From assembly GCA_052387335.1 (NCBI GenBank), contig JBQTJH010000254.1, forward strand, positions 1 to 17,289: a DNA stretch of 17,289 nucleotides, written 5' to 3'. The position numbers and the translations under genes are program-made. Origin of the DNA: Panacagrimonas sp052387335. Lineage in GTDB: Bacteria > Pseudomonadota > Gammaproteobacteria > Nevskiales > Nevskiaceae. This document shows, piece by piece, positions 1 to 6,640 of this stretch. The first letter of the stretch is position 1. Every line of letters begins with the position of its first letter. The notes beneath the pieces were generated by a model. It was not told the DNA's origin. It searched no databases and saw nothing but the letters and a program-made list of their open reading frames with translations.

Positions 1-956
1 GCCCAACTCCAGGCGGGTTACGTCCAGCACCCAGCCGCTGACCTCGGGCGTCAGTCGCGCCGCCAGCTCACTGTCGCGCAGGAGCGCCTCGTCCTGACAC
101 GTCGCCCGACCACGGCGCCTGCATCCAGGCGCAGGTCGATCACGCCGATGCTGCCGGCCTTGAGCACGCCCTCCAGATTCAACTCGGTTTCGCGAAAGCC
201 AACGCGGGCGTCGTCGGCCAGACGCGCCTGTAACCAAGGCACACCAGCGAGCTTTTCAACCTGCGCACTCCAGCGGCCATTCCAGGACGCCGGATCCTGC
301 AGATCGCCAACGATCTCGGCCTCCAACTGCACCTGCGAGCCGATCTCCGCCGGCAGCATCCATTCCGCCGTGGCCTCGCCGCGACCGTCTTCAAACTCGA
401 TCTCGGCGTCGATCAGGCGAAAGCGCGGTTGCAGGCCCTTGAGGCGCGCGTCGTCCAGAATCAGTTCGCAGCGGCTCAGGCGCACGCTCTGAAAGCGGCT
501 GAGCTGACGCAGCCAGTCCTGCGTGGCGCGCGAGGGCATGCCGCTGGTATCCAGTCCACGCAGGCTGAACGTGCCGTCTGCATCGATCTGCGCAAACAAC
601 TCCAGGCCGGCCAGCTCCACCCGTTCGGGCGTGGTGTCGCCACGGATCAGGCGGGTCATGGCAAAGCCCAGTCGCAGGCGCTCGGCCGACAGCGCCGGGG
701 TGCGCTCGTCCTCGCCGTACAGCGTGATGTCGGTCAGATCCAGACGCGGCGCCAGTCCGCTCCAGCCCAGGCCCACGCCACCAATATCCACCGGCTGGCG
801 CGCCACGCGCGAGACGTAATCCGCCAGATCCTGGCGATAGCCGGGCGCGATCTGCATCACCACCTGGAACACCGCCGTGCTCAAGGCGCCGAGCACCACC
901 ACCACCGCGCCCAGGGTCACGGCGGCGGTCCACCAGCGACGCCTTACGCGCTCCAT
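1..956 (-). CDS. yhdP: YhdP/AsmA-like envelope protein, N-terminal part; incomplete at the window edge and apparently frameshifted
   Basis: Seen: the protein starts with a basic N-terminus and one membrane segment (about residues 10-32), followed by the layout of the YhdP family, with a VARQPVDIGGVGLGWSGLAP-type segment and repeated beta-strand stretches. It lies directly downstream of rng, the usual place for yhdP. The start frame ends at a TGA at 51-53 after a tail unlike the family (RTRRSCATVSWRRD). The frame one base away is open from about 90 to the edge and reads SELAARLTPEVSGWVLD, which looks like the true continuation. One base therefore appears to be missing between about 90 and 130. 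Known: YhdP is a large (>1000 aa) inner-membrane-anchored protein of the AsmA-like group, linked to phospholipid transport to the outer membrane. No strong Shine-Dalgarno precedes the ATG at 954-956. A TAGAAT at 1020-1025 (minus) could be a -10 in the 120-bp gap after rng. Confidence 0.86.
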
Positions 957-1076
957 GAGCGGAGCACGCGGCGCGAGGTCGCGATCTGGATCAGCGGGGA
1001 GAGAAGCATCAGGATTTGAATTCTAGTCGGCCACGCCGGCATCACACTGAACGGTGCCGGTCATCCATCACCGTGT

Positions 1077-2552
1077 TCAGGTGTCCTGCAGAGGCACCAC
1101 ATCGAAACTCTCCGGGTGATAGGCCGGTTCGGCCTGAAGACGGATCGGCCGATTCAGGCTGGCCTCAAGTTCGGCCAGGCCCATTGACGCATCCTCGGTC
1201 AGGCGCTGGATCACGCCGGGCGCGGCCAGCACCAGGAAGTGCCGCGCCTCGAACTGGCGCGCGGCGCGGCTGACCTCGCGCACGATGTCATGGCACAAGG
1301 TCTCCACCGTCTTGATCGCGCCACGGCCTTCGCAGGTCGGACAGGGCATGCACAGGATATGACCGAGCGATTCGCGCGAACGCTTGCGCGTCATCTCGAC
1401 CAGGCCCAGCGCAGAAAAATCGTAGACGTGGGTGCGCGCCGAATCGCGCTTCAATTCCTTTTCCAGCGCGCGCATCACCTGCATACGGTGATCGACATTC
1501 CGCATGTCGATGAAGTCGAGCACGATGATGCCGCCCAGGTTGCGCAGCCGCAGTTGTCGCGCAATGGCCTGCGCCGCTTCCAGATTGGTCTTGAGAATGG
1601 TCTCTTCAAGATTCTTGTGGCCGGTGTAGGCGCCGGTGTTCACATCGACGGTGGTCATGGCCTCGGTCTGGTCGATCACCAGATGGCCGCCGGATTTCAG
1701 ATCCACCTTGCGCCCGAGCGCACGGTCGACATCGTCCTCCACGCCATACAGATCGAAGATCGGCGCGCTGCCGCTGTAGTGCTCGATGCGCGCCGCCGCA
1801 TGCGGCACGAACACCCGCGCAAACTGCATCACGCTGCGAAATTCCTCGGCGTTGTCGATGCGCACGCGCTCCACATCGGTGCCCAGCAGATCGCGCAGGA
1901 TGCGCATCGATAGCGGCAGGTCGCCGTGCACCAGGCCGCGCGGTGGCGCGCTGCGCGCCTGCTCGCTGATGGCGCTCCACAGTCGCAGCAGGAAGCGCAG
2001 GTCGTTGGCCAGCGCCGCCTCGTCCACACCCTCGGCCGCGGTGCGGGCGATGACACCGAAATTCGGTGCCTGCTCGCCTGCAATCTGCGTGACCATCTGC
2101 TTGAGCCGTGCGCGCTCGGCCTCGTCCTCGAGCCGGGCCGAGGCGCCGCAGTGCGGTTCGAACGGCAGCAGCACCAGGTAACGCGAGGGCACCGACAACA
2201 AGGTGGTCAGTCGCGCGCCCTTGCTACCCAGCGGGTCCTTGAGAATCTGTACCAGCACTTCCTGGCCGTCGTGCAGCAGGCTCTGGATCGAGGGCAGCTC
2301 GCGCGCGCCCTCGGCATTGCTCGGCGAGGCGACCATGTCGGCCACGTGCAGAAACGCAGTGCGCTCCAGGCCAATTTCCACGAACGCCGCCTGCATGCCC
2401 GGCAGCACGCGCTGCACCACGCCCTTGTAGATGTTGCCGACCAGGCCGTGACGCGAGGCACGCTGGATGTAGATCTCCTGCGCGGCACCGCCCTCGACCA
2501 GTGCCACACGCGTTTCCTGCTGCCCGATGTTGACGAGAATTTCGGTGCTCAT
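1077..2552 (-). CDS. rng: Ribonuclease G (RNase E/G family endoribonuclease)
   Basis: Single-strand-specific endoribonuclease that matures the 16S rRNA 5' end and turns over some mRNAs in the cytoplasm. The 491 residues match the usual RNase G length, with no long C-terminal degradosome scaffold as in RNase E. An S1-like RNA-binding domain covers about residues 35-120. The metal-binding aspartates are visible as D303 in TVDVNTG and D346 in VLDFIDM, and the zinc-link motif CMPCPTC has C404 and C407. The start ATG overlaps the maf stop as ATGA (4 bp). No Shine-Dalgarno is visible, because the upstream bases are the maf heptamer repeat, so translation is probably coupled to maf. The order maf–rng–yhdP is conserved in many gammaproteobacteria. 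Identification is firm; the gene looks intact. Confidence 0.97.
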   Translation of the reverse strand: MSTEILVNIGQQETRVALVEGGAAQEIYIQRASRHGLVGNIYKGVVQRVLPGMQAAFVEIGLERTAFLHVADMVASPSNAEGARELPSIQSLLHDGQEVLVQILKDPLGSKGARLTTLLSVPSRYLVLLPFEPHCGASARLEDEAERARLKQMVTQIAGEQAPNFGVIARTAAEGVDEAALANDLRFLLRLWSAISEQARSAPPRGLVHGDLPLSMRILRDLLGTDVERVRIDNAEEFRSVMQFARVFVPHAAARIEHYSGSAPIFDLYGVEDDVDRALGRKVDLKSGGHLVIDQTEAMTTVDVNTGAYTGHKNLEETILKTNLEAAQAIARQLRLRNLGGIIVLDFIDMRNVDHRMQVMRALEKELKRDSARTHVYDFSALGLVEMTRKRSRESLGHILCMPCPTCEGRGAIKTVETLCHDIVREVSRAARQFEARHFLVLAAPGVIQRLTEDASMGLAELEASLNRPIRLQAEPAYHPESFDVVPLQDT

Positions 2553-3157
2553 TTCAGGTGAGGGGTGAGGCGTGAGGGGTGAGGGGTGAAGCCGGGTGCG
2601 ATGCCAACACTGCGCAGCAACTCCACCGTCTCATACAGCGGCAGGCCGATGACGCCGCTGGCACTGCCGCGAATCTCGCGCACCCATTGCCCGGCCAGGC
2701 CCTGGATGGCGTAGGCACCGGCCTTGTCGGCGGGTTCGCCGCTGTGCCAGTAGGCCAGCGCCTGATCACGATCAATGCGGCCAAAGCAGACCTCGGTGCA
2801 GGTCTCGCGCACCGCCTCGCCGGCGGCGCCGATCACGGCCACGGCGGAGTGCACCTGATGCCAGCGATCCGACAGCTGCAACAGCATCTGCACTGCGTCC
2901 TCGGCGTCGCGCGGCTTGCCCAGGATCTGACCATCGACGCTGACATCGGTATCGGCGCCGAGCACCGGCAGAGTGCAGGTGGCCGCCAGCGCGCGCGCCT
3001 TTCCCAGCGCCATACGCCGGGCAAAGGCCTGCGGCGATTCACCGGCGTGGGCGCGCTCGTCGATATCCGCGGGCCGGCACTCGAAGTGATAGCCGAGCGA
3101 ATGCAGCATCTGGACGCGGCGCGCCGAGCGCGAGGCAAGAACGAAATCTGGAGTCAT
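2549..3157 (-). CDS. maf: Maf-family nucleoside triphosphate pyrophosphatase (probable dTTP/UTP type)
   Basis: Hydrolyses the alpha-beta bond of (modified) nucleoside triphosphates, acting as a house-cleaning enzyme. The 202 residues carry the family pattern: LASRSARR at 7-14, PADIDE at 29-34, the catalytic-region GADTDV (D69) leading into ILGKPRD (K81), and GAYAIQG at 147-153. The neighbourhood next to rng matches E. coli yhdE, the dTTP/UTP-specific branch, rather than yceF; that assignment is inferred from context. The conserved fold ends near LLRSVGI (about residue 186). The last residues (about 190-200, TPHPSRLTPH) are encoded by a tandem heptamer repeat and are probably not part of the enzyme. 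The stop codon overlaps the rng start. No clear Shine-Dalgarno precedes the ATG at 3155-3157. Confidence 0.94.
   Translation of the reverse strand: MTPDFVLASRSARRVQMLHSLGYHFECRPADIDERAHAGESPQAFARRMALGKARALAATCTLPVLGADTDVSVDGQILGKPRDAEDAVQMLLQLSDRWHQVHSAVAVIGAAGEAVRETCTEVCFGRIDRDQALAYWHSGEPADKAGAYAIQGLAGQWVREIRGSASGVIGLPLYETVELLRSVGIAPGFTPHPSRLTPHLK
2558..2592. repeat. Five tandem heptamers GTGAGGS inside the 3' end of maf
   Basis: On the plus strand five units follow without a gap: GTGAGGG, GTGAGGC, GTGAGGG, GTGAGGG and a degenerate GTGAAGC. On the coding (minus) strand the unit is SCCTCAC. No reading frame of the unit contains a stop codon. The array encodes the end of Maf and lies six bases upstream of the rng start codon, where the ribosome-binding site would be expected. 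A seven-base unit changes the reading frame with every gain or loss. Confidence 0.9.
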
Positions 3158-3248
3158 CGGGAACGTGTTCGACCGTTCTACTTGGTATGGTTTTTTCTGA
3201 TCGAGCCGATCGGCGCCTTATGGTACGCGGGCTCGTCTCTGCGCCGTA

Positions 3249-3262
3249 CCGGGCGCGCCCGG
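3249..3262. other. 14-bp perfect GC palindrome between maf and the rhodanese gene
   Basis: CCGGGCGCGCCCGG is its own reverse complement. It lies in the 170-bp divergent gap (3158-3327) between maf and the rhodanese gene, about 90 bp upstream of maf and 65 bp upstream of the rhodanese start. It could be an operator or the stem of an RNA hairpin. A TACACT at 3293-3298 might be a -10 for the rhodanese gene, but I see no matching -35 box. Confidence 0.4.
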
Positions 3263-3327
3263 GGGCCACACCCGCATAACAGAACCAACCGGTACACTAA
3301 TTGCCCTGACACCCGGCTCCTCATCCC

Positions 3328-3642
3328 ATGCAGACGCTTTCGCCCCAACAATTCCAGCAGCTGATCGCCCAGGACGATGTCTGCCTGCTCGACGTGCGCA
3401 TGCCCGAGGAAGTGGACCTGGCCTGCCTGAACGGCGCGCTGCACATCCCGCTGCACGAACTGCCACAGCGCTTCGGCGAAGTGAACCCGCAGCAGGCGGT
3501 GGCGATCTACTGCCACCACGGTGTGCGCAGCGAACACGCCGCGCGCTTCCTGGAGCATCAGGGCTACACCCGTGTCTCGCATCTGGCCGGCGGCATCGAC
3601 GCCTGGTCGGTCGCCATCGATCCCACCCTCGCTCGTTACTGA
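3328..3642 (+). CDS. Single-domain rhodanese-like sulfurtransferase
   Basis: A 104-residue single rhodanese domain, small and cytoplasmic (no signal peptide). It has the N-terminal LLDVRMPEE segment (20-28), a NGALHIPL strand-turn (35-42), and the active-site loop YCHHGVRS with the persulfide-carrying cysteine C62, followed by HLAGGIDAW near the C-terminus. These are the standard landmarks of GlpE/PspE-type domains, which transfer sulfane sulfur to acceptors such as thiols or cyanide. The physiological acceptor cannot be told from sequence. Its TGA stop at 3640-3642 abuts the GAGG ribosome-binding site of tolC, so the two genes are almost certainly co-transcribed. No good Shine-Dalgarno precedes its own ATG. 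Confidence 0.92.
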   Translation: MQTLSPQQFQQLIAQDDVCLLDVRMPEEVDLACLNGALHIPLHELPQRFGEVNPQQAVAIYCHHGVRSEHAARFLEHQGYTRVSHLAGGIDAWSVAIDPTLARY

Positions 3643-3644
3643 GG
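3641..3644 (+). promoter_or_regulatory. Ribosome-binding site that fixes the tolC start
   Basis: GAGG lies eight bases before the ATG at 3653 and overlaps the rhodanese stop codon. The next coding residues form a clean signal peptide, so this ATG, not the in-frame start about 130 bases upstream inside the rhodanese gene, is the tolC start. Confidence 0.75.
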
Positions 3645-3652
3645 TCTTGCCT

Positions 3653-4990
3653 ATGTCTGCCAACCGACTGACCGCGTTCCTGCTGCTCAGCTCGCTGCTG
3701 CCGCTGGCCCATGCCAACGAACTGCAGCGGGTGTACGAACAAGCGCTGAGGCAGGACATGCAATTGCAGGCCGCGCGCTACGGCCGCGACGCCGCGCTCG
3801 AAGCACGTCCGCAGGCGCGCGCCGCCTTGCTGCCGCAGATCAACAGCAGCTACGGCTATATCGATCAGTCTGAAACCGGCACCGAGGGCGCCAGCTTTTC
3901 CGGCGCCGGCGAGCAGACCGTGGATCGCGACAGCATTTCCAAGGCGCTGACGGTGAGCCTGGACCAGGCGGTGTTCGACTGGGCTGCGTTCAAGCGCTAC
4001 GACCAGGCCGGTGATCAGGCGGCCCTGGCTCAGGTGCAGTACCGCAACGCCGAGCAGGCGCTGCTGCTGCGCGCAACCGAAAGTTATTTCACAGTGCTGT
4101 CCGCCGCCGACACCCTGGGGCTGGCGCGTGCGGAAAAGACCGCGGTCGAACGCCAGCTGGAACTGGCCAAGCGCCGTTTCGATGTGGGCCTGTCCGCCAT
4201 CACTGATGTGCAAGAGGCGCAGGCGCGCTACGACCTGACCGTGGCGCAAGAGATCAGCGCCGATCAGCAACTGGCGAGTGCGCGCGAGGCGCTGGCCGAG
4301 ATCACCGGCGCCAGCACGTCGAAGGTGGTGCCCTTGCAGCCGGAGATTCCGCTGCGCCTGCCCGACCCGGCCACGGTCGATCCCTGGCTGGCGACCGCGC
4401 GTCAGAACAATCTGGATCTGCTGGCCGCCGGCTTGCAGGCGGACATCGCGGCCAAGGGCGTCGGCGTGGCGCGTGCGGGTCATCTGCCGACCGTCGGCGC
4501 ACAGGCGCAGTACCAGGACGCGGAAACCAGCGGCGGTCGCTTCACCGGCGAAACGGAAACCGAAACCCTGGGGCTTGAAGTGCGACTGCCGCTGTTTGCC
4601 GGTCTGGCCACACGCTCGCGGGTCAATCAGGCGCGGGCTACGCAGGCGCAGTTCGAGGCGCAGCGCGACGGCACCTTGCGCGCGGTGGAACGTCGCACCC
4701 GCGATGCCTATCTGGCGGTCATGAGCGGCGTGGCGCGGGTCAAGGCCCTCAAGCAGGCGGTGCTGTCCAGCACCACGGCGCTCGAAGCCAGCGAAACCGG
4801 GCTCGAAGTGGGCACGCGTACCGCGGTGGATGTACTCAACGCGCAGCGTGACCTCTACGGCGCACAGCGCGATTACTCCAGCGCCCGCTACGACTATCTG
4901 CTGTCCATCCTGCGTCTAAAGTCGGCCGCGGGCACCCTCGCTGCTGCGGATCTGCAGGAGATCGACGCGCTGCTGGTGGTCACGCCGTAA
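3653..4990 (+). CDS. tolC: TolC-family outer-membrane efflux/secretion channel
   Basis: Outer-membrane trimeric exit duct for type I secretion and multidrug efflux. From the chosen ATG the protein is 445 residues and begins with a signal peptide ending AHA|NE (about residue 21). Two outer-membrane-efflux repeats are visible: the first holds long helical stretches such as ELAKRRFDVGLSAITDVQEA, and the second has the pattern LGLEVRLPLFAGLATRSRV followed by another long helix and ETGLEVGTRTAVDVLNAQR. Helical heptads rich in Ala, Gln and Arg fit the alpha-barrel. Length is close to E. coli TolC minus its C-terminal tail. No membrane-fusion or ABC partner lies nearby, consistent with a shared general-purpose TolC. 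It is coupled to the upstream rhodanese gene. Confidence 0.95.
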   Translation: MSANRLTAFLLLSSLLPLAHANELQRVYEQALRQDMQLQAARYGRDAALEARPQARAALLPQINSSYGYIDQSETGTEGASFSGAGEQTVDRDSISKALTVSLDQAVFDWAAFKRYDQAGDQAALAQVQYRNAEQALLLRATESYFTVLSAADTLGLARAEKTAVERQLELAKRRFDVGLSAITDVQEAQARYDLTVAQEISADQQLASAREALAEITGASTSKVVPLQPEIPLRLPDPATVDPWLATARQNNLDLLAAGLQADIAAKGVGVARAGHLPTVGAQAQYQDAETSGGRFTGETETETLGLEVRLPLFAGLATRSRVNQARATQAQFEAQRDGTLRAVERRTRDAYLAVMSGVARVKALKQAVLSSTTALEASETGLEVGTRTAVDVLNAQRDLYGAQRDYSSARYDYLLSILRLKSAAGTLAAADLQEIDALLVVTP

Positions 4991-5004
4991 GTTATTCGCC
5001 GTGG

Positions 5005-5032
5005 TTGATCGTCGGCATCGCGGCGCGATCAA
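5005..5032 (+). terminator. Hairpin 15 bases after tolC, weak terminator candidate
   Basis: TTGATCG (5005-5011) pairs with CGATCAA (5026-5032) across a 14-base GC-rich loop that can pair further internally. It is well placed to end the tolC transcript, but no run of T follows, so it may act only as a 3'-end stabiliser or with Rho. Confidence 0.35.
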
Positions 5033-5108
5033 AGCTGCCGTCGGTCTCAGGTTTGTGGTTGTGCGCGGATGAGATTCCAGTCGGAGGTCCAGCGCCGATG
5101 ACTGGATC

Positions 5109-5136
5109 TTGAGACCTCACATCGCTGGTCTATAGT
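5109..5136 (+). promoter_or_regulatory. Sigma-70-type promoter for the secreted protease
   Basis: TTGAGA (5109-5114), a 16-base spacer, then TATAGT (5131-5136). Transcription would start near 5143, giving a leader of about 25 bases before the ATG at 5168. This is the best promoter match in the window. An inverted repeat (TCCAGTC 5076-5082, GACTGGA 5100-5106) lies just upstream of the -35 and could be an operator. Confidence 0.6.
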
Positions 5137-5167
5137 CGGGTCTCGCACTCATTGCTGGACCGGACGC

Positions 5168-6640
5168 ATGCCGCAACATTTTCTTGTACTGCTGGTCCTG
5201 CTGGGCACCCTCGCAACGTCCGCGACGGCTGCGCCCTTGAGTTCGCGCGAACTGGACCGTATCCCGCTGCACGTGCTGTCGACCGCTGCGCTGGAACGCG
5301 CGCGCGCCGCGCTCGGCGCCGAATCCGCGCGCGGCGCTATCCGTCTTGCGGTGCCCGCGCCGATGAATCTGGGTGTGGCGGATGGCGCCTGGAGTGAAGA
5401 CGGCGACACGGCCATCTGGCGTGCGCGGCTCTACTCCGCCGGCGCCAGCCTGTTGATCGCGCACCTCGATCACTTCGACTTGCCGCCGGGTGCCGAACTG
5501 CGTTTTTCGGATAGCGCCGGCCGTGTCGTACACGGGCCTTACACCGCAGCCCATCGCGGCAGCGACGGCGGCTTGTGGACTCCGCTGGTACCGGGCGAAG
5601 AAGGCGTGATCGAAGTCCGTGTGCCGGCTGCGCAGCGCGAGCAGATGAACCTGCGCGTGGCTACGCTCGGACATGGTGTGTATCCGCTCAGCGACCAGGG
5701 CGTGCAGCCCAAGGCGGGTGCGTGCAACTTCGACGCGGTGTGTGAAACCGATCCGGGTTGGCGCAACCAGAGCCGTTCGGTGGTGCTGCTGCAAAACGCC
5801 ACCACCGCCTGCAGCGGCAGTCTGATGAACACCACCGCGCAGGACTTGCGTCCCTATGTGCTGACTGCGACGCACTGCGGCTTCAGCGCCGCCAACGCCA
5901 GCAGCGTCGTCGCGTATTTCAATTACCAGACCAGCACCTGCGGCGGCGCCCGCAATGGCTCGCTCGGACAAACCCTGAGCGGCGCACAGCTGCTGTTCCG
6001 CAATGTGCTGTCCGACCACACGTTGCTGCGCCTGAACAGCACACCTCCTGCGAGTTACAACGCCTACTACGCCGGCTTCGACGCCAGCGCCAGCGCACTG
6101 CCACAGAACGGGCGTGGCTTTCATCATCCCAGCGGCGACGAGAAAAGCGTCAGCAGCTACACCACGCCGGGCGTCAAGGAATCCATCCTGCTGAGCGGGG
6201 CAACGGTCGATAGTTTCCGCATCAGCTGGGCCACCGGTGTCACTGAACAGGGTTCATCCGGCAGCGGTTTGTGGAACGAGAACATGCGCGTCGTTGGCGT
6301 GCTCTCCGGCGGCGACTCCAGCTGCGGCACGTTTCTGCGACCGCGTACCGCAGGGCCGGATTACTACGGCCGTCTGCACGTGGCCTGGAGTGCCGGCCTG
6401 CAGGCGCAGCTCGATCCCAGCAACACCGGGGCAACCAGCCTGGCCGGGCGCAACCACAATGCCGGCACGGGTATCAGCCCCACGCCAACACCCACACCCG
6501 CACCACCACCCGCGCCCAATCCCAGCACCGGCGGCGGCAGTTCTGGTGGGGGTGGCGGCGGTGCCTTCGGTGCAGGGCTGTGGCTGCTTGCGCTCGGCCT
6601 CGCGCGTTGTCTCAGCGCACGCCGTGCATCCCGCGTTTGA
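5168..6640 (+). CDS. Secreted S1-type serine protease, lysyl-endopeptidase-like, with GlyGly-CTERM-like tail
   Basis: A 490-residue preproprotein. A signal peptide (about 1-22, ending TAA|PL) is followed by a propeptide-like region to about residue 180, then a trypsin-fold domain. Catalytic residues are visible as H236 in LTATHC, D283 in LSDHTLLRL and S364 in TEQGSSGSG. The early cysteine pair (ACNFDAVC) and C215/C237 fit the Achromobacter/Lysobacter lysyl endopeptidase group (S1), which cleaves after lysine; specificity here is not proven. After about 435 come a Thr-Pro/Pro-rich linker, a Gly/Ser run, a hydrophobic stretch (AFGAGLWLLALGLA) and a basic end (RCLSARRASR), the layout of GlyGly-CTERM sorting signals removed by rhombosortase. 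It has its own promoter. Its last 29 bases overlap the peptide-transporter gene on the other strand. Confidence 0.87.
   Translation: MPQHFLVLLVLLGTLATSATAAPLSSRELDRIPLHVLSTAALERARAALGAESARGAIRLAVPAPMNLGVADGAWSEDGDTAIWRARLYSAGASLLIAHLDHFDLPPGAELRFSDSAGRVVHGPYTAAHRGSDGGLWTPLVPGEEGVIEVRVPAAQREQMNLRVATLGHGVYPLSDQGVQPKAGACNFDAVCETDPGWRNQSRSVVLLQNATTACSGSLMNTTAQDLRPYVLTATHCGFSAANASSVVAYFNYQTSTCGGARNGSLGQTLSGAQLLFRNVLSDHTLLRLNSTPPASYNAYYAGFDASASALPQNGRGFHHPSGDEKSVSSYTTPGVKESILLSGATVDSFRISWATGVTEQGSSGSGLWNENMRVVGVLSGGDSSCGTFLRPRTAGPDYYGRLHVAWSAGLQAQLDPSNTGATSLAGRNHNAGTGISPTPTPTPAPPPAPNPSTGGGSSGGGGGGAFGAGLWLLALGLARCLSARRASRV

Noticed and set aside
1036..1060. CCGGCA/TGCCGG hairpin between rng and yhdP as a terminator
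   Set aside because: Only six base pairs with a 13-base loop and no T run; yhdP is expected to be co-transcribed with rng.
1239..1913. Plus-strand open frames across rng, and similar ones across the transporter (6969-7874)
   Set aside because: Both real genes are strongly recognised on the minus strand; these frames carry no family features and no ribosome-binding site.
3161..3170. GAACGTGTTC near the maf start as a LexA/SOS box
   Set aside because: The arms GAAC and GTTC are two bases apart, not four as in the Gram-positive box, and it does not match the gammaproteobacterial CTGT-N8-ACAG pattern.
3218..4483. A long minus-strand open frame antisense to tolC and the rhodanese gene
   Set aside because: TolC and rhodanese are unambiguous on the plus strand; the antisense product has shadow-like composition and no motifs.
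6481..6570. Pro/Thr and Gly codon runs as a separate repeat element
   Set aside because: They are in frame and explained as the protein linker and Gly-rich sorting segment of the secreted protease.
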